Shown: positions 1-11,156, counted from the stretch's first letter. The stretch is DNA of 64,000 bases from UBA4742 sp963785815 (GCA_963785815.1 CAWAWN010000003.1:1178001-1242000), one strand, 5' to 3'. Made by a program: numbers and translations. The notes: generated from the sequence alone by a model not told the origin.

Positions 1-483
1 TTGCTGGTGGCCCGCACCGGGGTGGCCTACGCCGCCCTGGTGGCCCAGCTGGCCGACCACCAGGTCTCACGTGGGTACCAGGCGCTGGTGTGGGGCGAGC
101 TCGACAACGAGCGGGGCCTGGTCGACGCCCCCATCGGCCGCTCGACCCGCACCCGCACCCGCATGGCCGTGACCGCCTCGGGCAAGGAGGCCCGGACCCG
201 CTACCAGGTGCTCGGCACCTTCCACCACCCCGTGCTGGTGTCGCACCTGGCCTGCCGGCTCGAGACGGGGCGCACGCACCAGATCCGGGTGCACCTGGCC
301 GCCATCGACCACCCGGTGGTGGGCGACGAGCGCTACGGCGGGGCCCGCTCGAGCCTGCCCCTGCCGCGACCGTGGTTGCACGCGGCCAGCCTGGAGCTGG
401 CCCATCCCGTCACCGGCGAGGCCCTGGCCTTCACCTCGCCGCTGCCCGCCGACCTGGCCGCGGTGCTCGACCAGCTCGAATGA
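1..483 (+). CDS. RluA/RluD-family rRNA pseudouridine synthase, 3' part only
   Basis: This is the C-terminal 160 residues of a pseudouridine synthase that begins before the window. The family isomerises uridine to pseudouridine in 23S rRNA (RluD type) or other RNAs. The visible part contains the family signature RLETGRTHQIRVHLA (about residues 86-100), followed by GDERYGG and a WLHAASLELAHP stretch typical of the end of the catalytic domain. The catalytic Asp motif (HRLDxxTSG) would lie upstream of position 1 and cannot be checked. In actinobacteria this gene usually follows lspA, but the upstream neighbour is not visible. The family assignment is firm; the RluD subfamily is inference. Confidence 0.88.
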   Translation: MLVARTGVAYAALVAQLADHQVSRGYQALVWGELDNERGLVDAPIGRSTRTRTRMAVTASGKEARTRYQVLGTFHHPVLVSHLACRLETGRTHQIRVHLAAIDHPVVGDERYGGARSSLPLPRPWLHAASLELAHPVTGEALAFTSPLPADLAAVLDQLE

Positions 484-519
484 CCTGACCTGACCGGCCT
501 GACCGGCCTGGCGCGTTGG

Positions 520-991
520 TCAGACGGGTTCGGGAGCCGGCGCGGGGGCCGCGCTGGTCGGCCAGGGGGCCTGGCCCCGGGCCATGGCCACGATGTCGGC
601 CAGGGTGAGCGCCTCGAGGTAGTGGCGCATGTGCTCGCCCACGTCGGCCCACACGGTGAGCAGCACGCACTGGCCCTCGTGGTCGCAGGCGCCGTTGGTG
701 TGGGGTTCGCCGAAGTCGCCGGCCACGATCGGTCCGTCTACCGCGCTCGATGATGGCGCTGAGCGGGATCTGGGCGGGGTCGCGGGCCAGCACGTAGCCA
801 CCGCCCACGCCGCGCTTGGACCGCACCAGCCCAGCGCCCTTGAGGGCCAGGAGGATCTGCTCCAGGTAGGGCTGGGGCAGGCCGGTGCGCTCGGCGATGT
901 CGCGCACCGACGTCGGGCCGGCCTCGGGCCCGTGGAGGGCGAGCGAGAGCAGGGCTCGGCTGGCGTAGTCGCCGCGGGTCGACACCTTCAC
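520..991 (-). pseudogene. Rrf2-family transcriptional regulator, broken by a 1-nt frameshift
   Basis: The N-terminal 80 or so residues (VKVSTRGDYASRALLSLAL, then a winged-helix stretch with GLPQPYLEQIL and KRGVGGGY) are a clear Rrf2/IscR/NsrR-type DNA-binding domain. The C-terminal part (VDGPIVAGDFGEPH through TLADIVAMA) continues in another frame. The switch is near 741-743, where one extra G after the IIER codons breaks the frame; removing it restores a 156-residue protein of normal family length. The C-terminal part has a C-x5-C pair (CDHEGQC), like the last two Fe-S ligands of IscR, but no visible first cysteine. I place the start at GTG 991 rather than the ATG at 1000: it gives the usual family N-terminus and has TACGAT 7 nt upstream. 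Sequencing error and true decay are both possible. Confidence 0.75.
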
Positions 992-1068
992 GGCCTCCAT
1001 CGTAGGGCGCGGCCGGCCCGTGCGGGTTCTGCCCGGGCTAGCCTGCGTGCTCCACGAAAGGAAGCGCG

Positions 1069-2238
1069 GTGGCCCATCCGATCGGTGCTCGCGACAGCCA
1101 GGCGCCCGGCGACCGACCCGCCACGCCCGAGGCCGTCCCCACCGATCTCCCGCTGTTGCCGGACTACGGCGGCGCCTGCGTGTGCAACGTGGCGCCCACC
1201 CTGCTGGAGCCGCCGGAGGTGTGGCCCGACTGGTTCCCCGCCCGGGTGGCCGAGGCGGACCAGGTGCTGCTGCTCGTGCTCGACGGCCTCGGGTGGGAGC
1301 AGCTGGTCGAGCGCCGCGCCCTGGCTCCGATGTTGTCGGGCATGGACGGGGGGCCGATCCTGACCGTGGCCCCCTCCACCACGTCCACGGCCATGACCTC
1401 GATCACCACCGGGCTCCCGCCCGGGGTCCACGGCGTGGTCGGCTACCGCGTGGCGGTCGACGGGTCGGTGCTCAACGTGCTGCGCTGGTCGGTGGCCGGC
1501 CGCGACGCCCGAAATCGGATCCCGCCCGAGAAGCTGCAGCCCACGCCCGCCTTCGGGGGCCAGCGCCCACCGGCAGTCACCCGGGCCGACTTCCGGGCCA
1601 GCGGCTTCACCGCCGCCCACCTCGACGGCGTGCGCTTCCACGGCTACCGCGTGAGCTCGAGCCTGGTGGTCGAGGCCAGCCGGCTGCTGCGGGCGGGCGA
1701 GCCGTTCGTGTACGCCTACTACGAGGGCATCGACAAGGTGGCCCACGAGTACGGGCTGGCCGAGCACTTCGATGCGGAGGTGGCCTACGTCGACCGGCTG
1801 GTGGGCGACCTGGCTGCCGCCCTGCCCGCCGGTGCGGCGATGGTGGTCACCTGCGACCACGGGCAGGTGGTGGTCGGCGACGAGATCGTGGCCCTCGACC
1901 GCGACGTGTTCGAGCAGCTCTCGCTCCAGTCGGGCGAGGGTCGGTTCCGCTGGCTGCACGCCCGGCCCGGTCGCGCCCAGGCCCTGTTGGAGGCCGCCCG
2001 GGCCCACCACCGGGACCAGGCCTGGGTGGTGGGTCGTGACCAGATGATCGACGAGGGCTGGCTGGGCCCGGAGGTGACGGACGCGGCCCGGGGGCGGTTG
2101 GGCGACGTGGCCCTGGTGGCCAAGGGAACGGTCGCCTTCTTCGACCGCGACGACAGCGGCCCCTTCGAGCTGATCAGCCGGCACGGCTCGCTCACCCCGG
2201 CCGAGATGCGCGTCCCTCTCCTCGCCCACTACGCCTGA
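1069..2238 (+). CDS. Alkaline phosphatase-superfamily phosphodiesterase / nucleotide pyrophosphatase
   Basis: This is a 389-residue member of the type I phosphodiesterase/nucleotide pyrophosphatase (PF01663) fold. These enzymes use two metal ions and a Thr or Ser nucleophile to cleave phosphodiester or pyrophosphate bonds. Visible metal and nucleophile sites are LLVLDGLG (Asp72), APSTTST (Thr104/105 region), the PPGVHGVVGY stretch (His121), a YYEGIDKVAHEYG stretch and CDHGQ near residue 264. The substrate is not predictable. The start is GTG 1069, with an AAAGGAAG ribosome site 7 nt upstream. There is no obvious signal peptide, so it is probably cytoplasmic. It is divergent from the Rrf2 regulator, with about 75 bp between them. 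Confidence 0.85.
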   Translation: MAHPIGARDSQAPGDRPATPEAVPTDLPLLPDYGGACVCNVAPTLLEPPEVWPDWFPARVAEADQVLLLVLDGLGWEQLVERRALAPMLSGMDGGPILTVAPSTTSTAMTSITTGLPPGVHGVVGYRVAVDGSVLNVLRWSVAGRDARNRIPPEKLQPTPAFGGQRPPAVTRADFRASGFTAAHLDGVRFHGYRVSSSLVVEASRLLRAGEPFVYAYYEGIDKVAHEYGLAEHFDAEVAYVDRLVGDLAAALPAGAAMVVTCDHGQVVVGDEIVALDRDVFEQLSLQSGEGRFRWLHARPGRAQALLEAARAHHRDQAWVVGRDQMIDEGWLGPEVTDAARGRLGDVALVAKGTVAFFDRDDSGPFELISRHGSLTPAEMRVPLLAHYA

Positions 2239-2257
2239 CCGGCCACCAACCCCCACG

Positions 2258-2302
2258 AATCGGGCATCTTTGCCCCGCTGGTTTCGCGGATTTCGAGGGT
2301 CA
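2258..2302 (+). repeat. Dispersed promoter-proximal element, copy 1
   Basis: A stretch reading GGGCATCTTTG, then GTTTCGCG, then ATTTC and GGGTC has a close counterpart in reverse complement at 33364-33414. Both copies lie on the coding strand 35-100 nt upstream of a start codon (bpa here, fucosidase there). Function unknown. Confidence 0.6.
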
Positions 2303-2315
2303 GATTCGCATGCGG

Positions 2316-2346
2316 AGGGAGGCTTGTCCGACCGGAGGGCCAGGAA
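2316..2346 (+). repeat. CCGACCGGAG intergenic element, copy 1
   Basis: GGAGGCTTGTCCGACCGGAG followed by GGCCAGGA closely matches part of the 90-bp tandem unit at 20958-21265 and the repeat debris at 23737-23853. It ends 3 nt before a TAGGTT -10-like box of the bpa gene. Confidence 0.6.
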
Positions 2347-2360
2347 GCTAGGTTGCGGGC

Positions 2361-2867
2361 ATGAGCGAGCTCCCAGACCTGCCTGAGCTGTTGCACCCCG
2401 ACGGGGTCACCGCGCCGGACCCGTCGGCGGATGGGGCCACGCCCGGAGAGGAGGCCCCCGACGACGGCGAGTTCGTGACCGAGCCGGCCAAGGTCATGCG
2501 GGTGGGCTCGATGATCAAGCAGCTCCTCGAAGAGGTGCGCACCACCGAGTTGGACGAGCCCGGGCGCGAGCGGCTCAAGGCCATCTACCAGACCTCGATC
2601 ACCGAGCTCGGCTCTGCCTTGTCGCCGGATCTGCGTGACGAGCTCGGGCGCCTGGCCCTGCCCTTCGACGACGAAGCCGCCCCCAGCGACGTCGAGCTGC
2701 GGTTGGCCCAGGCCCAACTGGTGGGCTGGTTGGAGGGGCTCTTCCACGGCATCCAGGCCACACTGTTCGCCCAGCAGATGGCCGCTCGCCAGCAGCTCGA
2801 GAACATGCGCAACCAGCTGCCATCCGGGCCCCGGCCATCCGAGGAGCGTCCGGGCACCTACCTCTGA
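2361..2867 (+). CDS. bpa: Bacterial proteasome activator Bpa (PafE-like)
   Basis: This 168-residue protein matches the actinobacterial Bpa/PafE family (former DUF2587; Rv3780 in M. tuberculosis). The family forms dodecameric rings that dock on the 20S proteasome and open it without ATP. Supporting features are an acidic disordered N-terminus (about residues 1-40), a helical core with VMRVGSMIKQLLEEVRTTEL and AQAQLVGWLEGLFHGIQAT, and the C-terminal tail GTYL. In the characterised family the tail is GQYL, whose end inserts into the proteasome alpha ring. Its presence implies a proteasome in this organism, though no proteasome genes are in the window. TAGGTT lies 5 nt before the ATG, which suggests a leaderless mRNA. 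Confidence 0.9.
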   Translation: MSELPDLPELLHPDGVTAPDPSADGATPGEEAPDDGEFVTEPAKVMRVGSMIKQLLEEVRTTELDEPGRERLKAIYQTSITELGSALSPDLRDELGRLALPFDDEAAPSDVELRLAQAQLVGWLEGLFHGIQATLFAQQMAARQQLENMRNQLPSGPRPSEERPGTYL

Positions 2868-2955
2868 AGCCCGTGGCTCAGGGCCCGTCGAGGCAGGTCA
2901 GGACGAGCTCGCCCGCGGACCTGCGCACGCCCCGCCCGGACCGGCTACCCTCCAA

Positions 2956-2971
2956 ATCACAGCGGTGTGAT
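2956..2971. promoter_or_regulatory. Dyad upstream of dnaE
   Basis: ATCACAGCGGTGTGAT has perfect 6-bp arms. A degenerate second copy (ATCACATCCGTGTAA) starts at about 2991. Two spaced dyads ahead of dnaE suggest an operator; the regulator is not identifiable. Confidence 0.4.
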
Positions 2972-3007
2972 CCGGGGCCCCGGGCACCCGAATCACATCC
3001 GTGTAAG

Positions 3008-3039
3008 TCGTCCACAACTGTGGACAAACCTGTGGATAT
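3008..3039. promoter_or_regulatory. Cluster of three DnaA-box-like 9-mers upstream of dnaE
   Basis: TCGTCCACA (3008-3016), TGTGGACAA (3019-3027; exact reverse complement of the actinobacterial box TTGTCCACA) and TGTGGATAT (3031-3039) lie within 32 bp, about 70 bp before the dnaE start. In bacteria such boxes bind DnaA. There is no dnaA, dnaN or AT-rich unwinding region here, so this is not oriC. DnaA control of dnaE is the simplest reading. Confidence 0.5.
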
Positions 3040-3110
3040 GCCGGGAACCCGTGCTCGGCTGGTGCCTCATACCCATCGACCCGAGCTCCGAGAACTGAAG
3101 CGAACCCGAC

Positions 3111-6100
3111 GTGGCTGATTCGTTCGCCCATCTGCACACCCACACCGAGTTCTCGATGCTGGACGGCGCGGCCCGGATCGAGGCGCTGGTGGCCAAGGCC
3201 GCAGCCGACGGGCAACCTGCCCTGGGCATCACCGACCACGGCAACATGTACGGGGTCCTCGACTTCTACCAGGCGTGTCGCAACCAGGGCATCACACCGG
3301 TGATCGGCACGGAGTTCTACCAGGCCTACGAGCAGCGCTCCGAGCGACCGGCGCGCCGGGGCCGGGTCGACGACTCCGGGGGCGACTCCGAGGGCGGGCG
3401 CAAGGCCTACTACCACCTGACCGCGCTGGCCGAGAACGAGACCGGCTACCGCAACCTGATCCAGCTCTCGAGCCGGGCCTACCTCGAGGGCTACTACATG
3501 AAGCCCAAGGTCGACTGGGAGCTGCTCGAGTCGCACCACGAGGGCCTCATCGTCACCACCGGCTGCCTGGGCGGCCAGGTGCTCCAGGCCCTGCTCAAGG
3601 GGGACGAGGCCGAGGCGCTCGAGAAGGCGGCCCGCCTCCAGGACATCTTCGGTCGGGACAACCTGTTCATCGAGCTGCAGGACCAGGGCATCCCCGAGCA
3701 GCGCCTGACCAACCCCAAGCTGCTCGAGATCGCCCGCAGGATCGGGGCGCCGCTGCTGGCCACCAACGACAGCCACTACACCGACCAGGGCGACCACGCC
3801 GCCCACGACGCCCTGCTGTGCGTGCAGACCGGCGCCCTCATGAGCGACCCCGACCGCTTCAAGTTCCACGGCGACCAGCACTACCTGAAGACGGCCAGCG
3901 AGATGCGAGGCGTGTTCGCCGAGGTGCCCGAGGCGTGCGACAACACGCTGTGGATCGCCGAGCGGGCCAACGTGGAGATCAGCTTCGGCAAGCCGCAGCT
4001 GCCCGACTTCCCGATCCCCGAGGGCTTCGCCGACGCCGCGGCCTACCTCGAGCACCTGACCTTCGCCGGCGCCCGCCAGCGCTGGGGCGACCAGTTGGCC
4101 GACGAGGTGGTCGAGCGGCTGGCCTTCGAGCTGAAGGTCATCGGGGACATGGGCTTCTCGTCGTACTTCCTGATCGTGTGGGACCTCATCAAGCACGCCA
4201 AGGACCAGGGCGTGCGGGTGGGTCCGGGTCGAGGCAGCGCGGCCGGGTGCGCGGTGGCCTACTGCCTGCGGATCACCGACCTCGACCCCATCCGCTACGA
4301 CCTGCTGTTCGAGCGGTTCCTCAACCCGTCCCGCATCTCCATGCCCGACATCGACATGGACTTCGAGGCCCGTTTCCGCGACGAGATGATCCGCTACGCG
4401 GCCGAGCGCTACGGGCGTGACCACGTGGCCCAGATCGTCACCTTCTCGACCATCAAGGCCCGGGCCGCGGTGCGCGACGCGGCACGGGTGCTGGGCTACC
4501 CGTACGTGGTGGGCGACAAGGTGGCCAAGGCCATGCCGCCCCTGGTCATGGGGCGCGACACGCCGCTGCACGCCTGCCTCGAGGAGCATCCCAAGTACGC
4601 CGACGGCTTCAAGATGGCGGGCGAGCTGCGCGACATGTACGCGGCCGACCCCGACGCCAAGTCGGTGATCGACGTGGCCCGCGGCCTCGAGGGGCTGCGC
4701 CGACAGGACGGCATCCACGCGGCCGCCGTGGTGATCACCAAGGAGCGGCTCACCGAGTACCTGCCCATCCAGCGCAAGCCCGAGGCCGGGCAGGATCCCG
4801 AGCTGGCCCCGGTGGTCACCCAGTACGAGATGCACGGCGTGGAGGACCTGGGCCTGCTCAAGATGGACTTCCTGGGCCTGCGGAACCTCGACGTCATCGC
4901 CGACACCGTGGCCCTGATCCGCCAGAGCCGGGGGACCGAGGTCGACATCGATGCCATCCCGCTCGACGACGCGGCGACCTACAAGCTGCTCCAGGCCGGC
5001 GACTCCATCGGGGTGTTCCAACTGGAGGGCACGGCCATGCGCGCCCTCATGCGCTCGCTGGCCCCGGATTCGTTCGAGGACGTGGCCGCCCTGGTGGCGC
5101 TCTACCGGCCGGGCCCGATGGCGGCCAACATGCACAACGACTACGCCGACCGCAAGAACGGCCGCAAGGAGACCGTCTATCTGCACCCAGATTCCGAGGA
5201 GGTCCTGGGCGACACCTACGGCCTCATGATCTACCAGGAATCGTTGATGCGCGTCGCGCAGAAGTTCGCCGGGTACAGCCTGGCGGACGCCGACAACCTC
5301 CGGAAGGCCTGCGGCAAGAAGTTGCCGGAGATGATCCGCAAGGAGCGCGAGAAGTTCGTAGCCGGCTGCGAGGTCACGGGTTACGGCCGCGACCTGGGCG
5401 AGCGCTGGTTCGACATCATCGAGCCGTTCGCCGACTACGCCTTCGCCAAGGCGCACGCCTACGGCTACGGCCTGGTCGCCTACCAGACCGCCTACCTCAA
5501 GGCCAACTACCCGGTGGAGTACTTCGCCGCCCTGCTGACCAGCGTCAAGACCAACCTGGACAAGGCGGCCGTCTACCTCAACGAGTGCCGCCAGATGGGC
5601 ATCGAGGTGCAGGTGCCCGACCTGAACGTGTCGGTCAGCGACTTCGCGGCCGTGATCGACGACTCGGGCAAGACCGCCGGGGCGATCCCGTTCGGCCTGT
5701 CCGCGGTGCGCAACGTGGGTGAGGGCCTGGTGGGCCTGATCCTCTCCGAGCGCGAGGCCAACGGGCCCTTCGTCGACTTCTACGACTTCTGCGACCGGGT
5801 CGACCTGAGCGTGCTCAACAAGCGCACGATCGAGTCGCTCATCAAGGCGGGTGCGTTCGACTCCATGGGCCACGCCCGCAAGGGCCTGCTGCTCATCCAC
5901 GAGCGGATCATCGACGACGTGGTCGCCCGTCGCCGCGAAGAGGCCAAGGGCCAGTTCGACCTGTTCTCCACCATGGGTGGCGACGGCGCCGACGGTGGGT
6001 CGACGTCGGTCGGGTCCACCACCCGCCTGCCCATCGACAGCACCGAGTTCGACAAGAAGGTCCGGCTGGGGTTCGAGAAGGAGATGCTCGGGCTGTACGT

Positions 6101-6668
6101 GAGCGACCACCCCCTGATGGGGGCCGAGGGTGCGCTGCGTCGGCGCACCGAGTGCACCATCACCGAGCTCGAAGGCGTCGAGGACGGCACGCTGCGGGTG
6201 GTCGGCGGGCTGGTCACCAACCTCCAGCGCAAGTGGACCAAGAAGGGCGACCTGATGGCGGTGTTCGTCCTCGAGGACCTGCAGGCGTCCATCGAGGTGA
6301 TGGTGTTCCCCAAGACGATGCAGCAGTACGGGCACCTGCTGGCCGACGACGCGGTGGTGGTGGTCAAGGGTCGCATCGACGGGCGGGAGGACACGCCCAA
6401 GGTGATGGCGCTCGAGCTCACCGTCTTCGAGCCCATCACCGACGCGGCGCCGCCAGTGCGCATCCGCCTCTCGCCCAACCGCCTCGACGAGTCGTTGCTC
6501 GAGCAGCTCAAGGCCCTGCTGGCCGAGCACCCCGGCGAATCGCAGGTGTTCCTGCACCTGGGCGAGCGCCAGGTGCTGCGCCTTCCCGATGCCTTCGACG
6601 TCGAGTCCTCGGCCGGGCTGATGGCCGAGCTCCGGGTGCTGCTGGGGCCCGACGCCATCGCCGCTTGA
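3111..6668 (+). CDS. dnaE: DNA polymerase III alpha subunit
   Basis: This 1185-residue C-family replicative polymerase catalyses chromosomal DNA synthesis. The N-terminal PHP domain starts with FAHLHTHTEFSML (metal-binding HxH at residues 9-11) and continues with GITDHGNMYG. The palm has GPGRGSAAG (about residues 371-379) and the catalytic PDIDMDF (about 412-418). Helix-hairpin-helix and OB-fold regions follow (LRVVGGLVTNLQRKWTKKG near residue 1030). Length and order match actinobacterial DnaE1. The start is GTG 3111; GAAG lies about 11 nt upstream. DnaA-box-like sites and dyads precede it. A long antisense frame over this gene is only a codon-bias artefact. Confidence 0.97.
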   Translation: MADSFAHLHTHTEFSMLDGAARIEALVAKAAADGQPALGITDHGNMYGVLDFYQACRNQGITPVIGTEFYQAYEQRSERPARRGRVDDSGGDSEGGRKAYYHLTALAENETGYRNLIQLSSRAYLEGYYMKPKVDWELLESHHEGLIVTTGCLGGQVLQALLKGDEAEALEKAARLQDIFGRDNLFIELQDQGIPEQRLTNPKLLEIARRIGAPLLATNDSHYTDQGDHAAHDALLCVQTGALMSDPDRFKFHGDQHYLKTASEMRGVFAEVPEACDNTLWIAERANVEISFGKPQLPDFPIPEGFADAAAYLEHLTFAGARQRWGDQLADEVVERLAFELKVIGDMGFSSYFLIVWDLIKHAKDQGVRVGPGRGSAAGCAVAYCLRITDLDPIRYDLLFERFLNPSRISMPDIDMDFEARFRDEMIRYAAERYGRDHVAQIVTFSTIKARAAVRDAARVLGYPYVVGDKVAKAMPPLVMGRDTPLHACLEEHPKYADGFKMAGELRDMYAADPDAKSVIDVARGLEGLRRQDGIHAAAVVITKERLTEYLPIQRKPEAGQDPELAPVVTQYEMHGVEDLGLLKMDFLGLRNLDVIADTVALIRQSRGTEVDIDAIPLDDAATYKLLQAGDSIGVFQLEGTAMRALMRSLAPDSFEDVAALVALYRPGPMAANMHNDYADRKNGRKETVYLHPDSEEVLGDTYGLMIYQESLMRVAQKFAGYSLADADNLRKACGKKLPEMIRKEREKFVAGCEVTGYGRDLGERWFDIIEPFADYAFAKAHAYGYGLVAYQTAYLKANYPVEYFAALLTSVKTNLDKAAVYLNECRQMGIEVQVPDLNVSVSDFAAVIDDSGKTAGAIPFGLSAVRNVGEGLVGLILSEREANGPFVDFYDFCDRVDLSVLNKRTIESLIKAGAFDSMGHARKGLLLIHERIIDDVVARRREEAKGQFDLFSTMGGDGADGGSTSVGSTTRLPIDSTEFDKKVRLGFEKEMLGLYVSDHPLMGAEGALRRRTECTITELEGVEDGTLRVVGGLVTNLQRKWTKKGDLMAVFVLEDLQASIEVMVFPKTMQQYGHLLADDAVVVVKGRIDGREDTPKVMALELTVFEPITDAAPPVRIRLSPNRLDESLLEQLKALLAEHPGESQVFLHLGERQVLRLPDAFDVESSAGLMAELRVLLGPDAIAA

Positions 6669-6846
6669 TCACCCGCGTGCCCCGGTGCGGGCGTTCCCCG
6701 ACCGCACCTGTCGGGCCCGGTGGCATAGCGTGGTCGAGCCCCCCGCCCGGTTCGAGTTGCGCGAACCGTCCGCGACCGCTGGACTAGAGGGGTCCGATCC
6801 CAGGGCTTCCACCGGCCCGTCCGACCACCCGGGGGCAACTGCGCGC

Positions 6847-7515
6847 ATGGCAATCGAGGTCGAGACCAAGGACTGCACCGCACTGAGCGACGCCGAGCTG
6901 GCCGAGATGGCCGACATCTGCGCCGACGGCCCATCCCGATTCGAGGCCGGTCTGCTCTCGAAGCAGGCCGAGGCCTGGGTGCTGATCACGCTGGCCCGCG
7001 ACGGCCGGGCGCTGAAGGGCTTCTCGTTCAGCACGCTCGAGCGCATCGGCGGCACGCCGTGCGTGCTCATCGGCCTGGCGTCGGTGCGGCGCACGTCCAA
7101 GCGCGATGCCGTGCTGCGGGGCATCATGACCGACCAGTTCCGGCGAGCCGTGCTGGCCTTCCCCGACGAGGACGTGCTGGTGGGCACGCGCTTCACCAAC
7201 GCCGGTGGCTTCGAGGCGTTCAAGGCGCTCGACGAGACCGTGCCGCGCCCGGGCCACAAGGCCACGGGCGAGGAGCGGGCCTGGGGTCGGCGCCTGGCCA
7301 AGCGCTTCGCGGTCGACAGCGACGCCTACAACGACCGCGACTTCACCACCGCCGGCGATGGCAGCTTCCCGTTGGTCCTCGACCACGAGAGCCTCAAGCC
7401 CGAGGACCAGGACCCCGACGTGCTGGCCCTGTTCGATTCGGTGGATCCCCGGCGCGGCGACTCGCTCATCGCCTTCAGCTGGGCCATGGCCGAGCGCCTG
7501 GCCAAGCTGGGCTAG
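6847..7515 (+). CDS. Conserved hypothetical protein, possibly GNAT-like
   Basis: A 222-residue soluble protein that I do not recognise with certainty. It has an alternating strand/helix pattern, with EAWVLITLARDGRALKGFSFS and a RRTSKRDAVLRGIMTDQFRRA helix followed by VLVGTRFTNAGGFEAFK. That order would suit an acetyltransferase-like fold, where RRTSKRDAVL would sit near the cofactor site, but no canonical Q/RxxGxG/A motif is present. The ATG at 6847 is chosen over an earlier in-frame start because it begins the protein-like sequence. The 180 bp between dnaE and this gene holds a TAGCGT box (about 6724) and nothing else clear. Confidence 0.7.
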   Translation: MAIEVETKDCTALSDAELAEMADICADGPSRFEAGLLSKQAEAWVLITLARDGRALKGFSFSTLERIGGTPCVLIGLASVRRTSKRDAVLRGIMTDQFRRAVLAFPDEDVLVGTRFTNAGGFEAFKALDETVPRPGHKATGEERAWGRRLAKRFAVDSDAYNDRDFTTAGDGSFPLVLDHESLKPEDQDPDVLALFDSVDPRRGDSLIAFSWAMAERLAKLG

Positions 7516-7554
7516 CTCGGCCCCGTCCCGGACGCGACCCCGCCCCCGACCTCG

Positions 7555-8178
7555 GTGGAGCTGTCCGAGGCGGTCCGACGGCGTCGCATGGTCCGGTCCT
7601 TCCGGGACCGACCGCTGCCGCCCGGCACCATCGAGCGGCTGATCGAGCTGGCCACCCACGCGCCGTCGGCCGGGTTCACCCAGGGCTGGGAGTTCGTCGT
7701 CCTCGAGGGGGCTGAGCAGACCGCCCGCTACTGGGACGTCACCCTGCCCGAGCCGCGACGGTCCGCCTTCGGCCACCCCGGTCTGCTGCGGGCGCCGGCG
7801 CTGATCATCCCGCTGGCCCACCCGGAGGCCTACGTGGCCCGCTACGCCGAGCCGGACAAGGCCGCCCAGGGGTTGGGGGAGTCGACCGCCGACTGGGCGG
7901 TGCCGTACTGGTTGGTGGACACGGCCATGAGTGCCATGGTCGTGCTGCTCGCCGCGGTGGACGAGTCGCTGGGTGCCCTCTTCTTCGGCATCTTCGACCA
8001 CCAGGAGGCGTTGCTGGCCCAGCTGGGGGTGCCGCCGGGGTACCAGCCCATCGGCACCATCGCGCTGGGCTACCCCGACCCGACCGACGGCCGGCCCAGC
8101 CGGTCGCTGGCTCGGGGACGGCGACCGGTCGAGTCCGTCCTGCACCGGGGTGGCTGGTCCGACGACCCGGGCCGATGA
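7555..8178 (+). CDS. Nitroreductase-family flavoprotein
   Basis: This 207-residue protein belongs to the FMN-dependent nitroreductase family, whose members reduce nitro groups, quinones or enones with NAD(P)H. The N-terminus ELSEAVRRRRMVRSF gives the FMN-phosphate-binding Arg cluster, and LIELATHAPSAGFTQGWEF is the classic second FMN-contact motif. VDTAMSAMVVLLAAVDESLG and PIGTIALGYPD complete the fold. The start is GTG 7555. It overlaps the next gene by ATGA, so the two are probably co-translated. Substrate unknown; F420 or FMN dependence cannot be told apart with certainty, though the motif favours FMN. Confidence 0.88.
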   Translation: MELSEAVRRRRMVRSFRDRPLPPGTIERLIELATHAPSAGFTQGWEFVVLEGAEQTARYWDVTLPEPRRSAFGHPGLLRAPALIIPLAHPEAYVARYAEPDKAAQGLGESTADWAVPYWLVDTAMSAMVVLLAAVDESLGALFFGIFDHQEALLAQLGVPPGYQPIGTIALGYPDPTDGRPSRSLARGRRPVESVLHRGGWSDDPGR

Positions 8179-8981
8179 GCGACGACACGGCGGCGGACAC
8201 CGACCTCGACCTCCTGCGCCATCACGCCTACGCGGGGCCAGACAAGCTCGAAGCCCGCCGGGCCATCTACGACTACCAGGACCCTCGTCCGGACTTCCAC
8301 GCCTGGACGCTCGACCAGATCACCTGGCCCGACCGCGGCGTCGTCCTCGACCTGGGTTGCGGCCCCGGCACCCACCTGGCCCGCCTGCGCGCCCGGCGGC
8401 CGTCCCTGGCGCTGATCGGGGCGGACCTGTCGGAAGGCATGTTGTCCACCGCCCGCCAGGCCGGGCCGTCGGTGCACCCCGTGGCCTCCGACGCCACGGC
8501 GCTGGCCCTGCGCGGCGGCTCGGTGCAGGTGGTGATGGCAAACCACATGCTGTACCACGTGACCGACCTGGCCCGGACCCTGGCCGAGGTCCGCCGGGTG
8601 CTGGTGCCCGGCGGCACGTTCCTGGCCGTCACCAACGCCCTCGACCACTTCGTGGAGTTCGACCGCCTCCTGGGCGAGGCCGCCGGCCGGCCCGACTTCG
8701 TGCGCCCGTCCACCCGGTTCAGCATCGAGCGCAGCGGCGAGGACCTGCGCCGCGCCTTCGACCAGGTGGAGGTGCGGGAGCACCGCGGCCAGCTGGTGGT
8801 GCCCGACCGCGAGCCGCTGATCCGCTTCGCCGCCAGCATGCGCGACCTGGCGTTCGTGGGCACCGACGACGCGGCCTGGGCCACCACCATGGCCCGGTTC
8901 GACGAGCTGGTGACCGATCGGCTCGCCCGTGACGGGGCCATCCGCATCACCGGCCACGCCGGCGCCTTCGTCTGTCGCTGA
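8175..8981 (+). CDS. Class I SAM-dependent methyltransferase
   Basis: This 268-residue Rossmann-fold methyltransferase has motif I VLDLGCGPGTHLARL (about residues 56-70), the acidic end of strand 2 in LIGADLSEGML, motif III-like AVHPVASDATALAL and a post-motif LAEVRRVLVPGGTFLAVTN. It looks like the UbiE/Methyltransf_11 group, which methylate small molecules or lipids. The substrate is unknown. Its ATG overlaps the nitroreductase stop (ATGA), which points to a two-gene operon. Confidence 0.85.
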   Translation: MSDDTAADTDLDLLRHHAYAGPDKLEARRAIYDYQDPRPDFHAWTLDQITWPDRGVVLDLGCGPGTHLARLRARRPSLALIGADLSEGMLSTARQAGPSVHPVASDATALALRGGSVQVVMANHMLYHVTDLARTLAEVRRVLVPGGTFLAVTNALDHFVEFDRLLGEAAGRPDFVRPSTRFSIERSGEDLRRAFDQVEVREHRGQLVVPDREPLIRFAASMRDLAFVGTDDAAWATTMARFDELVTDRLARDGAIRITGHAGAFVCR

Positions 8982-9007
8982 CCCGGGGCCGGCGGACGGT
9001 GAGGCCC

Positions 9008-11056
<2,049 letters not shown>

Positions 11057-11156
11057 GCGGCCACGGTAGCGGCGGCCCCACCGACCCGACTCGGGCCCGC
11101 GGGCGACACGACCACCGGGTCGGTGCGCCTGTCGGCCCACCTCCTACCATGCGGCC

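Noticed and set aside
3001..3060. Replication origin
   Set aside because: DnaA boxes are few, there is no AT-rich unwinding element, and dnaA, dnaN, parAB or rpmH are absent.
2898..6557. 1219-codon open frame antisense to dnaE
   Set aside because: It mirrors dnaE, reads as low-complexity His/Val/Leu/Gly-rich text without any family motif, and such antisense frames are expected with GC-rich third positions.
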